64,000 nucleotides of DNA from Acidobacteriota bacterium. GTDB taxonomy: Bacteria > Acidobacteriota > Blastocatellia > UBA7656. Below, one piece after another: positions 28,012-36,890 of the stretch (position 1 is its first letter; each line of letters opens with the position of its first letter). The stretch is from assembly GCA_040754075.1 (NCBI GenBank), contig JBFMDH010000018.1, positions 1 through 64,000 on the forward strand, read 5' to 3'. A model generated the notes under the pieces. It had not been told where the DNA came from. It worked only from the letters and a program-made list of their open reading frames with translations, and ran no database searches. A program made the position numbers and the translations under genes.

Positions 28012-28149
28012 ATTTCATTTTGTTTCAAAAGCAAATTAAAACCTAAAGCTGAATTGTTTCCTTTGAAATCCGGGAGTAAAGTATTTTTCAATTCTGAAAC
28101 TAACGCCATGACGTCGCGGGAAATTAGCCTGAAAAAAGGAGAGTTACCA

Positions 28150-28578
28150 ATGACCCAAAACGACACCTTATTGCATCGTTGGTTTGAAACGGTCTGGAAT
28201 CAGGGGCGAGCCGAAGCGATTGACGAAATGTTTGATTGTGAGGGCATTGCTCATGGACTCACAGACCAACAAGGCAATGAGCTTTGCGGGCCCCAAGGCT
28301 ATAAACCTTTCTATGAAAGCTTTCGCAATGCCTTTCCGGACATCCGGGTGATGGTCGAAGATACCGTGGAAGAAGGCGATAAAATCGCCGCTCGTTGTAA
28401 AGTAATCGCCACTCATACCGGCGAAGGATTAGGCATTTCACCAACCGGCAAGCCCGTCGAATTTACCGGCATGACGATTGTTCGCGTGAAGGATGGAAAA
28501 ATTATCGAAGCCTGGAACAATTTCGATTTTATGACGATGTTTCAGCAGCTTGGCGCAATCGCACTCCCAGTCGATTAG
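28150..28578 (+). CDS. SnoaL-like ester-cyclase-family protein
   Basis: This is a 142-residue NTF2-like fold protein. The ATG at 28150 is chosen because AAGGAGAG lies just upstream. An earlier in-frame start at 28054 has no such site. Family landmarks are LLHRWFETVWNQGR, HGLTDQQG, FRNAFPDIRVMVED and VEFTGMTIVRVKDGKIIEAWNNFD. SnoaL-like proteins include polyketide cyclases, but most bacterial members have unknown small-molecule roles. It is followed after 134 bp by a RidA-like gene. Confidence 0.85.
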   Translation: MTQNDTLLHRWFETVWNQGRAEAIDEMFDCEGIAHGLTDQQGNELCGPQGYKPFYESFRNAFPDIRVMVEDTVEEGDKIAARCKVIATHTGEGLGISPTGKPVEFTGMTIVRVKDGKIIEAWNNFDFMTMFQQLGAIALPVD

Positions 28579-28712
28579 AATATTGAAAGCCTTGCAGGGG
28601 TGAATAATTCAACGAAAATGTTTGCGACTCCTCGTGAAATAACTATGGTTTGCTTTACAAGCATTGCCAATTCAGCAGGCAAATTTATTTAAAATGAAAA
28701 AGGTTAATAACC

Positions 28713-29198
28713 ATGTCTAAAATCGAAGACCGACTGAATGAACTTGGATTGGTTTTACCGCCACCACTGACTCCGCCTCCGGGCATCGTTTTGCCATTTG
28801 AATTTGTCAGACTCAACGGCAAGCGGGCAATTATTTCAGGACACGGGCCACAAAATCCTGATGGCTCGCTGGCTGAACCGCTCGGCAAAGTGGGGCGCGA
28901 ATTAACCGTTGAACAAGGTTACCGGGCAGCGCGGCTTACGGCGCTTTCCATACTTGGCAGCCTTAAACGCGCGCTTGGCGACCTCGACCGCGTCACCGCC
29001 TGGGTAAGAATTTTCGGCATGGTTAATTCTGCACCCGGTTTCAATCGACAACCGAACGTCATCAATGGCTTTTCGGATTTGATACTTGAACTTTACGGTT
29101 TGGTGATTGGCGCACACGCGCGTAGCGCCGTCGGACTTGCCGAACTTCCTTTCGACATTCCGGTTGAGATTGAAGGCGAGGTTGAAATTAGCGATTGA
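28713..29198 (+). CDS. RidA/YjgF-like protein
   Basis: This 161-residue protein is of the RidA/YjgF/YER057c superfamily, in the longer subgroup with the N-terminal segment IEDRLNELGLVLPPPLTPPPG. Other landmarks are ISGHGPQNPDG, AARLTALSILGSLKRALGDLDRV, WVRIFGMVNSAPGF and a final AHARSAVGLAELPFDIPVEIE. RidA proteins hydrolyse reactive enamines and imines from PLP enzymes. The key Arg of RidA (here AHARSAVG) is present. It ends convergently with the flavin monooxygenase gene. Confidence 0.9.
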   Translation: MSKIEDRLNELGLVLPPPLTPPPGIVLPFEFVRLNGKRAIISGHGPQNPDGSLAEPLGKVGRELTVEQGYRAARLTALSILGSLKRALGDLDRVTAWVRIFGMVNSAPGFNRQPNVINGFSDLILELYGLVIGAHARSAVGLAELPFDIPVEIEGEVEISD

Positions 29199-29214
29199 AT
29201 TGAAGCGACCCGGT

Positions 29215-30351
29215 TCAACCGTTCTGCCGCAGCCAGTTTTCGTAAGCTGCGATGAAATTCGGGTCGCGCCGACGCAGGCGTTCGTGATTGATTTTTTTAC
29301 TCCGCGTCATGAATTTATAAGCAAAAGGTATCGGTTCAAGCTTGAGTTCGTCTTTGGCGTTTTCAAATAAAATCAGACTGGCATAAGCCGCGTCCTGTAA
29401 ATCATCAACAAATGGTTTACGAGTATTCTCGAAATCAACCAGGGTTTCCGGCACCTCTTTGCCAGGCGCGAATGATTGCGCGAGGGCGATGGCATCTTCG
29501 AGCGCGAGTTTCGTGCCCGACCCGATAGAAAAATGCGCCGTATGCAAAGCGTCCCCAAGCAGCACGATATTCCGATGATGCCAGTGTTGATTTTTCACCA
29601 GTAAAAAATTGAGCCATTTGACGAAGTTGTTGGTTAGCAAACGGTGTCCCTGCAAGTCGTCTTTAAAAACCGCTTCCAGATAGTTGCAGGTTTGCGCTTC
29701 ATTCATTTCATTCAACCCGGCCTGTTGCCATACGGCTTCACTGCATTCAACGATAAACGTGCTGGTCGTTTTATTGAATTTATAAGAATGGGCAATGAAA
29801 AGCCCGGCTTGGTTTTCCCGGAAGGTCAGCGTCAAGCCATGAAAAAGTTGATGCGTGCCAAGCCAGATATATTTATTATGGCGCACTGCAATTGACGGCT
29901 GAAAGGCATCGCTATAGGTGCGACGAACCAAACTGTTCGCGCCGTCTGCGCCAACGATTAAATCGGCATCCTTGATGGTTTCGACATCAGTAATATTCGT
30001 GCTGAACCTGAGATTAACGCCGAGTTCCGCGCACCGGCGTTGCAAAATATTTAAAAAAGTAATTCGCGCAATGCCTGAGAAGTGATTGCCATAGACGCTG
30101 ATTTTTTCTCCGCGATGAACAATGTCAACGTTGTCCCAGATTTCACAGTTGGCGAGAATTTCTTTAAACGAAGGCTCATCACTTTCTTCAAGATATGAAA
30201 ATGTGCGGTCGGAAAAAACGATTCCCCACCCGAAGGTGTCACTGGCTTTATCGCGCTCAAAAATGGTGATGTCGCGCCCAGGGTCTTGTCGCTTCATCAA
30301 AATCGCAAAATACAATCCTGCGGGACCACCACCAACAATATTTATTTTCAT
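29215..30351 (-). CDS. FAD-dependent aromatic monooxygenase, salicylyl/anthraniloyl-CoA hydroxylase-like
   Basis: This is a 378-residue group-A flavoprotein monooxygenase. The N-terminal dinucleotide fold has VGGGPAGLY, with a family-type WGIVFSDRT segment. The middle DG motif is DADLIVGADGANSLVRR. The GD motif is LGDALHTAHFSIGSGTKL. The last two, with HTAHFSIGSG, recall the oxygenase half of salicylyl-CoA 5-hydroxylase and 2-aminobenzoyl-CoA monooxygenase. The C-terminal Old-Yellow-Enzyme-like half found in the larger fused enzymes is absent. It starts 9 bp after the HEAT-repeat gene at the distal end of the respiratory cluster, so it may be transcribed with it. No CoA ligase is nearby, so the substrate is uncertain. 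Confidence 0.85.
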   Translation of the reverse strand: MKINIVGGGPAGLYFAILMKRQDPGRDITIFERDKASDTFGWGIVFSDRTFSYLEESDEPSFKEILANCEIWDNVDIVHRGEKISVYGNHFSGIARITFLNILQRRCAELGVNLRFSTNITDVETIKDADLIVGADGANSLVRRTYSDAFQPSIAVRHNKYIWLGTHQLFHGLTLTFRENQAGLFIAHSYKFNKTTSTFIVECSEAVWQQAGLNEMNEAQTCNYLEAVFKDDLQGHRLLTNNFVKWLNFLLVKNQHWHHRNIVLLGDALHTAHFSIGSGTKLALEDAIALAQSFAPGKEVPETLVDFENTRKPFVDDLQDAAYASLILFENAKDELKLEPIPFAYKFMTRSKKINHERLRRRDPNFIAAYENWLRQNG

Positions 30352-30360
30352 CTTCTCACT

Positions 30361-31260
30361 TTATCTTCCGTTTCGTTTACGAATCGCTTCCAGCGTGTTC
30401 AAAGCCTGTTGTCGCACCGCATCAGACATTCCGGTCATCTGTCCGGTGTAGCGTTGAATTGCGGGAATATCTTCCGTTTGTCCGACAAGGTATAACGCCT
30501 TCAAGGTTTCAAATGCCTGTTCGACAGACGGCGCGATGGTAATCAACTCATCGCCGATTTTAACCGTTGATTTATCGGCAACGAGTATCGCTTGAATGCG
30601 CGCATCGTCAGTCGAGCGAACTTCGACGATTTGCCCATCGGCTTTTTTAATTCTGGCAAGCGGGGTGTTTTCGGAAATGGCGCGACCTTCTTCGGAGATC
30701 AGGAGTTCAATCTCGCCATCGGTTTCTGCTCTGAGAGTTTGCGATTCAAGCATGGCAAGCAATTCTTTGCGCCCCGATGGGTCATTGAAACGAACCAGTT
30801 GTAAAGCGGCGTTATGGCGAACCCCGGCGTTGGCATCCTGCAACAACTCAAGCAGCGATTGATGAAACTCCTGAGATTGATTGTCCTGTCCCATCGTCCA
30901 CGCTGCCATTTTACGAACCTGCGGCGCTTCATTTTTTGCGGTCGCTACAATCAACGGATACCATCGCTGCACTGACTGATCGCCCTCGATAATTTTGTTG
31001 CCGATGTAAGAAAGCGCGTGTTGCACATTGCGGGGTTTTTCTTTGTCGGTTAGATATTGCTGAATTTTTTCATCTGAAAGCGGACGACCAAACCATGAAC
31101 CATACCACGACAGAAAAGGGATGAAGATAAACAGAAAAATCACCACAATCATCGCCCAGGGGTATCGCCGTTTGGCATTGGTCACCGGTATGGCGTCGAG
31201 CAATTCAATATCTCGATCAACCGATGATGAATCATTATTTTGCTTATTCTCGCTATTCAC
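30361..31260 (-). CDS. Membrane-anchored HEAT-repeat protein with a small beta-barrel insert
   Basis: This 299-residue protein has a single N-terminal membrane helix (about residues 36-55, AMIVVIFLFIFIPFLSWYG). HEAT-like helical repeats follow, for example EAPQVRKMAAWTMGQ and DANAGVRHNAALQLVRF. At about residues 180-240 the sequence TDGEIELLISEEGRAISENT and IGDELITIAP resembles a barrel-sandwich (lipoyl/biotinyl-like) hairpin without an attachment Lys motif. It is in the same direction and downstream of the oxidase genes, so a role in assembly or stability of the oxidase is plausible. No named family is recognised. Confidence 0.65.
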   Translation of the reverse strand: MNSENKQNNDSSSVDRDIELLDAIPVTNAKRRYPWAMIVVIFLFIFIPFLSWYGSWFGRPLSDEKIQQYLTDKEKPRNVQHALSYIGNKIIEGDQSVQRWYPLIVATAKNEAPQVRKMAAWTMGQDNQSQEFHQSLLELLQDANAGVRHNAALQLVRFNDPSGRKELLAMLESQTLRAETDGEIELLISEEGRAISENTPLARIKKADGQIVEVRSTDDARIQAILVADKSTVKIGDELITIAPSVEQAFETLKALYLVGQTEDIPAIQRYTGQMTGMSDAVRQQALNTLEAIRKRNGR

Positions 31261-31379
31261 AACGAATTCTCTTTGAATGAATTTATTCTCGTTTCGGTTT
31301 TCCGATTCTAGATTTTACCTGCTGTTTAAGCAACCTGTCGAAATCGGATTAAAAAGGGAAAGTTTTATTGGTTGTTTTA

Positions 31380-31952
31380 TCATCGTTGATGTTGGTAAAC
31401 CGTTTTCGTCCGGTTATTCCTCACCGTGCAAGCGCCCGCCATGAAAGATTGAATAAATAATGATTCACTTGACGCCAACGCTTTGCGAAACGAGGCGTTC
31501 ATGAGCGAACTCGAAGCCCGCACTGCCGCAAACGTAAGTCCCGCGTAAGCCACCAGGGTTGCGGCAATCGGCATATCATTTAATAAGAGATTGAAGAAGA
31601 AAATCAGCGACACAACCCCGCCAACCGTCACCCATAATCTGATGGCTGAATTTGCATTGGCAAGATAAAACACCACAATTTGAATCGGTACAGCAAGCAG
31701 TAACCGGAACTCTCTGGTTACCAATGCCACAAGGATTGCCGCAAGCGCCGCGAGAATTAACAGCACGGATAGCGATGAGATAAAAATTTTATTTACTCTG
31801 GAATTGTAAACGGCTGACCATTCTGCCGCCGCCAGCGGGTCTACGCCAAAGCTGACTTTTTTATCTTTAAGCGATTGTTGTAACTCGGCAAAAGTTTGAA
31901 AAGGCAATGCATCGGCGAGCTTTTTAAATTCAACCTGCTTTTCTATTGGCAT
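31380..31952 (-). CDS. Uncharacterised polytopic membrane protein of the oxidase cluster
   Basis: This 190-residue protein has four hydrophobic helices between about residues 55 and 145 (ISSLSVLLILAALAAILVAL, LLLAVPIQIVVFYL, LWVTVGGVVSLIFFFNLLL, AATLVAYAGLTFAAVR). The N-terminus is soluble and the C-terminal tail is basic. I do not recognise a family. It starts 26 bp after DUF420 and is probably part of the same transcript. Confidence 0.6.
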   Translation of the reverse strand: MPIEKQVEFKKLADALPFQTFAELQQSLKDKKVSFGVDPLAAAEWSAVYNSRVNKIFISSLSVLLILAALAAILVALVTREFRLLLAVPIQIVVFYLANANSAIRLWVTVGGVVSLIFFFNLLLNDMPIAATLVAYAGLTFAAVRASSSLMNASFRKALASSESLFIQSFMAGACTVRNNRTKTVYQHQR

Positions 31953-31977
31953 TGGTAATTCGATTGAGGCTAAAAAA

Positions 31978-32400
31978 TCAACGCGATGGAAACAGATGGT
32001 AAAGCATCAGGTAAACAATCACCCCGGTTACTGATACAAACAGCCATATCGGATAGGTCCAGCGCGCCACCCGACGATGTCTCTGAAATTGATTACGCAA
32101 AGCGCGAACCAGCGTGGTGATGACAAACGGCACCATGACTGCCGCAAGAATGGTATGCGGAATCAAAATCGAAAGATAGGTGATACGCGCCCAACCGGGA
32201 CCTTGAAAGCGAACCGAACCAACGTTGTAGTGATAAATCAGATAGCAGATTAAAAACAGTATCGAAGCGGTCACTGCGCCAAGCATGCACAGACGATGAG
32301 TGTTCATATTGCGGCGACGAATCATCAAATATCCGGCGATTAAAAATACCGCGCTGGTGGCATTCAAACAGGCATTAAGGGTTGGAAAAAATTGAATCAT
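31978..32400 (-). CDS. DUF420 (CtaM-like) membrane protein
   Basis: This 140-residue four-helix membrane protein contains conserved His and Arg positions of the DUF420 family: FPTLNACLNATSAVFLIAGY, RRRNMNTHRLCML, LIYHYNVGSVRFQGPGW, and the C-terminal RRVARWTYPIWLFVSVTGV. DUF420/CtaM proteins are needed for heme A-type oxidase maturation in Firmicutes and usually sit near cta/cox genes, as here. Confidence 0.85.
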   Translation of the reverse strand: MIQFFPTLNACLNATSAVFLIAGYLMIRRRNMNTHRLCMLGAVTASILFLICYLIYHYNVGSVRFQGPGWARITYLSILIPHTILAAVMVPFVITTLVRALRNQFQRHRRVARWTYPIWLFVSVTGVIVYLMLYHLFPSR

Positions 32401-32498
32401 ATGGTTTTTAGTGTACCCACTTTTCGACAGACAAAAAGCACGAACGTTCGCTTTGAAATTTTCTGAAACGATGTTCGTGCCTTCAAAAATATTTAAAA

Positions 32499-32762
32499 TT
32501 ATTTTCCGTCACTGAGGAATTCCCGGTTTTGGTAGCCCTGAAAATTTCGATAGCGATAAATCAAACCGAAAATCCCGACAAACATCGCCACCGGCGGAAT
32601 GAATAAAACCAGAATCGCCAGGTTCATGGTGCTGGCTGCCTGTTTTGCCCCCGCAGCATTTTCTAAAGTTTGCCGGCACATCGCGCATTGCGCAAAGTTC
32701 GGCTCGGCAATAAAAAGCACAATGGCGACCGCCAGAAGCAGAATCCAAAATCGACTACGCAT
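32499..32762 (-). CDS. Small exported CxxC membrane protein of the oxidase cluster
   Basis: This 87-residue protein has an N-terminal signal or membrane helix (LLLAVAIVLFIAEPNFAQ), then CAMC (C26, C29) followed by RQTLENAAGA. A second membrane helix follows (LAILVLFIPPVAMFVGIFGLI). Only 20 bp separate it from the subunit IV gene upstream. The CAMC pair is on the periplasmic side if the first helix is a signal sequence. I infer a possible copper, heme or disulfide role in oxidase assembly. No family name is known to me. Confidence 0.6.
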   Translation of the reverse strand: MRSRFWILLLAVAIVLFIAEPNFAQCAMCRQTLENAAGAKQAASTMNLAILVLFIPPVAMFVGIFGLIYRYRNFQGYQNREFLSDGK

Positions 32763-32782
32763 ACTTCACCTTACTTTTATCT

Positions 32783-33370
32783 TTACTCTTCCGCATGAAC
32801 CTTTTGAATCGCCGGGTCAGGGCGGTTATTAAACAAGCGATTCCCATCCGGGAATAAAATCGCAAATAAACAGAGCAACACAATCATCACCGGAATCACC
32901 GTCAGGATGAATGGTTTGGTTTCAAATTTCATGTGCATGAAATACGCCACAATCATTGCCGCTTTAATCAAAGACAGTCCAATGAGAATGATTAACATGG
33001 TAATCACGCCGACTTTGTAATAACCGAGCACCACTTCAATTCCCGTCAGTAACAGCAAGCCGCCCCAGATAAAGATATTTTCCCGGTTGGAACCGCCATG
33101 ATGGTCATCGTGAGCGTCTTCGACCGGGGTAATGTCTTCGGGAAACGGTTGCGCGACCAAACCTTTTTTCTTCGCCCAGAGATAGGGTGGCACGGCAAAT
33201 AACAGAGCTAATAACAGGCTCACTAAAATCAAAAACAGGTCATCGGTTCCAGACCTCAGCATATTGGCTCCGGTTGCTGCGGCAATCACCACACAAATAC
33301 CCGACAGCCCCAGTAATACCAGATTCAATATTTTCGATTCTCGCTCTTGTTTTTCTTGGGTGTGCTCCAT
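32783..33370 (-). CDS. Cytochrome c oxidase subunit IV-like protein
   Basis: This 195-residue membrane protein has a C-terminal half that matches prokaryotic oxidase subunit IV/CoxD: three helices with ITMLIILIGLSLIKAAMIVAYFMHMKFE, where the F-M-H-M-K-F signature is typical. Two extra helices occupy residues about 12-65, making it longer than usual (about 100 residues). A His/Asp-rich loop DAHDDHHGGSN lies between the halves. It is downstream of the two subunit III genes in the oxidase operon. Confidence 0.88.
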   Translation of the reverse strand: MEHTQEKQERESKILNLVLLGLSGICVVIAAATGANMLRSGTDDLFLILVSLLLALLFAVPPYLWAKKKGLVAQPFPEDITPVEDAHDDHHGGSNRENIFIWGGLLLLTGIEVVLGYYKVGVITMLIILIGLSLIKAAMIVAYFMHMKFETKPFILTVIPVMIVLLCLFAILFPDGNRLFNNRPDPAIQKVHAEE

Positions 33371-33407
33371 AACTTTTTCCTTTGCCCTTGAAATTCATCC
33401 TCACATA

Positions 33408-34082
33408 TTAATGCGGCAGGTTGGTCAGTTTGTGATCCATATCTACGGACATGATGTAAATCAACGGGAAGACAAACATCCAAACCAAATCAACGAAGTG
33501 CCAATACAAACCGCAGGTTTCTATGTCTTCGGGAGTCATCTTACGAATGCGCGTGGCAATCAATCCCAGATAAATCACCCCCGTGAAGACGTGAAACATA
33601 TGCAGTCCGGTGATGCCGAAAAATGCCGAACCGAACAGGATTGACGCATTTGGCCAAACCTTCAGCCATTCCTGCGGCAAGCTGTTGAAGTAGAGTCCTT
33701 CGCTCATTAAATGGTTCCATTCCGTCATGTGCAGGATGATGAACATCGAGCCGAAAAACATCGTCGCCCAAATCCAATAACGCGCCAGTCTTTTCTTGCC
33801 GCGCTTTCCGGCATCAACGGCAAAAACCATAGTCAAACTCGAAGACAGCAGCACTAAGGTCATCACGGTTGAAAAGATGATGCTCGGATTAAACGGAAAA
33901 GGTGTGGGCCAATCCTGACTTGAAAACCGCGCATAGCTATAGGCAATCAACAATGCCGCAAAAGTCAGGGCATCCGACATGATGAACAACCACATTCCCA
34001 GTTTTCTATGCCCGATGCGGTACGGTAACGCGCCGCCATCCCATTCACCCGTTAAGACTCCGACTTCCGGTGCGTCAGACAT
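33408..34082 (-). CDS. Heme-copper oxidase subunit III (second copy)
   Basis: This 224-residue protein is a five-helix heme-copper oxidase subunit III. Landmarks are KLGMWLFIMSDALTFAALLIAYSYARF, MTEWNHLMSEG, FGITGLHMFHVFTGVIYLG and CGLYWHFVDLVWMFVFPLIYI. It lies 21 bp downstream of another subunit III gene. The two are clearly different in sequence, so this is a tandem pair of paralogs rather than a recent duplication. This subunit contains no cofactor. It supports proton uptake and stability. Confidence 0.92.
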   Translation of the reverse strand: MSDAPEVGVLTGEWDGGALPYRIGHRKLGMWLFIMSDALTFAALLIAYSYARFSSQDWPTPFPFNPSIIFSTVMTLVLLSSSLTMVFAVDAGKRGKKRLARYWIWATMFFGSMFIILHMTEWNHLMSEGLYFNSLPQEWLKVWPNASILFGSAFFGITGLHMFHVFTGVIYLGLIATRIRKMTPEDIETCGLYWHFVDLVWMFVFPLIYIMSVDMDHKLTNLPH

Positions 34083-34103
34083 CCATTCACCTCCAAAATG
34101 TTT

Positions 34104-34808
34104 TTAGAAGAAAAACAACAATACAAATAAATAAATCCACAAGCCATCCATGAAATGCCAGTACAGAGAGGTCACTTCAACGGCATTGCGTTTTCGCTCG
34201 GTTATTCTGAGTTTAAGCGCAGCCAGGGTCACATACGAGAGCGCCATCACCCCGCCGATTAAATGCACAGCGTGCAACCCGGAGAGGATATAAAAAAATG
34301 AACTGTGGGGATGGCTGCTCAGATAAATTCCCTGCCCCGCAAGCTGTCGCCACGCAATCACCTGCCCGATAAGAAAGATCGCGCCGAGCGCCGTGGTGAT
34401 AACCAGCCAATTTTTGAATTGTTCATATTGATTTTTCTTTAAGGCGCGCCGGGCAAATTCAAAAGTGATGCTGCTGATTAAAATCACCCCTGTGGTAATC
34501 CACAACGCCGAAGGGATTTGCAAAGGAAACCAGTCTTTCGCCAAGCCCCCGCTATCTTTATCGATTTGCCGGATGATGTAGGCGCTGGTTAATGCCACAA
34601 AGAGCATGGCAACACTGATAATTCCCAGCCACATACCGATTTTATACTTCTTCGGCTCGATAGCATCATCGCGCGAAAAGCCCGGCGGCCAATCCGGGTG
34701 ATTGGGGTCATTGCCTTGCGGCCCGCCGCCATCTCCACCCATGTGTTGTCCACCACCTGCGCCGATTCCCGGCTTAACATTGATTCCTGAAACTGCCATC
34801 ATTTCCAT
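34104..34808 (-). CDS. Heme-copper oxidase subunit III (first copy)
   Basis: This 234-residue subunit III has a Gly-rich soluble N-terminal extension of about 50 residues (GGGQHMGGDGGGPQGND). Five helices follow, including KIGMWLGIISVAMLFVALTSA, GLHAVHLIGGVMALSYV and SLYWHFMDGLWIYLFVLLFFF. The start region offers three ATGs (34808, 34802, 34799). The first follows an AAAGAG site. The heptamer inverted repeat of locus B lies immediately upstream, between this gene and subunit I. Confidence 0.92.
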   Translation of the reverse strand: MEMMAVSGINVKPGIGAGGGQHMGGDGGGPQGNDPNHPDWPPGFSRDDAIEPKKYKIGMWLGIISVAMLFVALTSAYIIRQIDKDSGGLAKDWFPLQIPSALWITTGVILISSITFEFARRALKKNQYEQFKNWLVITTALGAIFLIGQVIAWRQLAGQGIYLSSHPHSSFFYILSGLHAVHLIGGVMALSYVTLAALKLRITERKRNAVEVTSLYWHFMDGLWIYLFVLLFFF

Positions 34809-34815
34809 CTCTTTA

Positions 34816-34964
34816 ATTGCGGATTGCGAAATGCGGATTGCGGATTGATTAGTGCCCGCCAGTTATAATTAAATCGCAATTGGTAATTGCCTCCGTATTA
34901 GAAGCGGATCAAGCAAATCTGCCAGTGATTAGCACCGGGCAATCCGCATTTCGCAATCCGCAAT
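34816..34964. repeat. Heptamer inverted-repeat pair (locus B)
   Basis: Positions 34816-34840 and 34940-34964 form a perfect 25-bp inverted repeat built from ATTGCGG-type heptamers, with one variant unit (GCGAAAT). About 99 bp separate the arms. It fills the gap between oxidase subunits I and III. The right arm shares the word CAATCCGCATTTCGCAATCC with the right arm of locus C at 45435, 10 kb away. Confidence 0.9.
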
Positions 34965-34974
34965 CCACAATTGT

Positions 34975-36789
34975 TTAATCTCCATGAACCTTTGCGCCCG
35001 GCGGTTCGGTTTGCATCGAGTAATCCTTGGCTTCACCGGGTACGCTGAATTCATAAGGTCCCCGATACACCACAGGTTCCACGCCCCCGAAATTATCGAA
35101 CGGCGGCGGCGAAGGAATATCCCATTCCAGCGTAGTCGCTTCCCACGGGTTGACCTCGGCTTTCTTACCCTTGGCGAGACTCCAGAACACGTTGAATAGA
35201 AACACAAATTGCGCGGCGATGGTAATAATTACCATTATTGTTATGAACCGGTGTAAAGGCATCACACTCTTTAGAAAATTTAATTCGTCATGGGTCGAAT
35301 AACGCCGAGGCGCGCCGACCAGTCCCATTACATGAAATGGAATGAATATCGCATTGACGCCAATGAAAGAGATAAAGAAATGCAGTTTCCCCAAACCTTC
35401 ATTCATCTTGCGACCAAACATTTTCGGGAACCAGAAATAGGTTCCGGTGAAGATGCCGAAGATCGCCGCCACCCCCATAATCAAATGAAAATGCCCCACC
35501 GGGAAATAGGTGTCGTGAAGCGAGATGTCAACCGTTGTCTGTCCCAGGAAAAGCCCTGTGATACCGCCCGAAACGAAAAGCGAGACAAACCCCAACGAAA
35601 ACAGCATCGGCGTATCAAAACGGATTTGACTGTTCCAGAGGGTTCCCAGCCAGTTAAAGGTTTTAATTGCCGAAGGCACGCCAATCGTCAGCGTGATGAG
35701 TGAAAAGGCGATGGCGGTTCGCGGATCCATCCCACTCATAAACATATGGTGTCCCCAGACGAAAAAGCCTAATAAGCCAATCGCAAAAATTGCATAGACC
35801 ATCGCTTTGTAACCGAATACCGGTTTGCGCGCGAAGGTTGACAGCACATGGGAAGTCAGCCCCATACCCGGAAGGATGGCGATGTAGACTTCCGGGTGTC
35901 CAAAAAACCAGAACAGATGCTGCCACAAAATCGGCGACCCGCCCGATTGTTCGGTCTCCGATGAAATCAATTTACCGCTGACATAGGTTCCGGTTGGAAT
36001 GAAGAAACTGGTGCCGCCCAGTTGATCGAATAACAGCAGCACGCCTGCGGCTAAAAGCACCGGGAATGAAAGCAGCGAAAGCACCGCAGTGGTAAACCAT
36101 GCCCAGCAAGTCAGCGGCAAGCGCATTAGCGATAACCCTTTGGTTCGCATATTGAGCATCGTGGTGATGAAATTTAACGAACCCAGCAACGACGCGACAC
36201 AGAAGAAAGCAATACTCGTCACCCATAGCTGAACGCCAAGCCCTTGCCCGGGTCCTGCAATATCGCCAAGCGCACTGAGCGGCGCATAACCTGTCCAGCC
36301 TCCGATGGGTCCCAAGGTCGTCGCCGTACAAAAGAGCGCGGCAATCGCAAAGGCTAACGCAATAAAGGTTGTCCAGAAAGACAACATATTGAGAAGCGGA
36401 AATGCCATGTCAGCCGCGCCGATTTGAATCGGCAGAAAATAATTTCCGAATCCTCCCTGCGGCGCAGTCGTCAATACGAAAAACACCATGATGGTGCCGT
36501 GCATCGTAACCAGTGACAGGTACATCTCCGGGGTGATGACCCCGTTTGGCGCGGCTTCTGGAAACAGCGTCTTCAAAAACCCGAACGCCTGTCCAGGATA
36601 GGCGAGTTGTAAGCGCATCAAAAGAGAAAGTCCCATTCCGACAAATGCCGAAAATAGCGCCAGAAAGAAATACTGAATACCGATTACCTTATGGTCTAAA
36701 CTGAAAACATATTTCCGCCACCAGGTCGTCGGGGGGGCATGATGATGCGCGCCGCCAGACTCATGGGTTGGATGTATGACTTCTGCCAT
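34975..36789 (-). CDS. ctaD: Cytochrome c oxidase subunit I (aa3 type, A family)
   Basis: This is the 604-residue catalytic subunit that reduces oxygen and pumps protons. Twelve or more helices are present. Heme and copper ligands are visible: MHGTIMVFF (low-spin heme His), FGHPEVYIAILPG (CuB His and cross-linked Tyr, with the A-family Glu), the WGHHMFMSG His pair, and HDTYFPVGHFHLIMG (heme a3 and heme a His). The K-channel Lys is in VPSAIKTFNWL. A His-rich N-terminus (HESGGAHHHAPP) precedes the first helix. No extra cytochrome or subunit III domain is fused at the C-terminus. The oxidase operon order is II, I, III, III', IV. Confidence 0.97.
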   Translation of the reverse strand: MAEVIHPTHESGGAHHHAPPTTWWRKYVFSLDHKVIGIQYFFLALFSAFVGMGLSLLMRLQLAYPGQAFGFLKTLFPEAAPNGVITPEMYLSLVTMHGTIMVFFVLTTAPQGGFGNYFLPIQIGAADMAFPLLNMLSFWTTFIALAFAIAALFCTATTLGPIGGWTGYAPLSALGDIAGPGQGLGVQLWVTSIAFFCVASLLGSLNFITTMLNMRTKGLSLMRLPLTCWAWFTTAVLSLLSFPVLLAAGVLLLFDQLGGTSFFIPTGTYVSGKLISSETEQSGGSPILWQHLFWFFGHPEVYIAILPGMGLTSHVLSTFARKPVFGYKAMVYAIFAIGLLGFFVWGHHMFMSGMDPRTAIAFSLITLTIGVPSAIKTFNWLGTLWNSQIRFDTPMLFSLGFVSLFVSGGITGLFLGQTTVDISLHDTYFPVGHFHLIMGVAAIFGIFTGTYFWFPKMFGRKMNEGLGKLHFFISFIGVNAIFIPFHVMGLVGAPRRYSTHDELNFLKSVMPLHRFITIMVIITIAAQFVFLFNVFWSLAKGKKAEVNPWEATTLEWDIPSPPPFDNFGGVEPVVYRGPYEFSVPGEAKDYSMQTEPPGAKVHGD

Positions 36790-36890
36790 CGCTTCCTCCT
36801 AAAGGATTCAGGGGTTGACTGCAAATAAAAATTAAGCCTGAAAAGATGATTGAAATTTGTGCTGCCAGTTGAAATTTAAACCAGCTGAAA

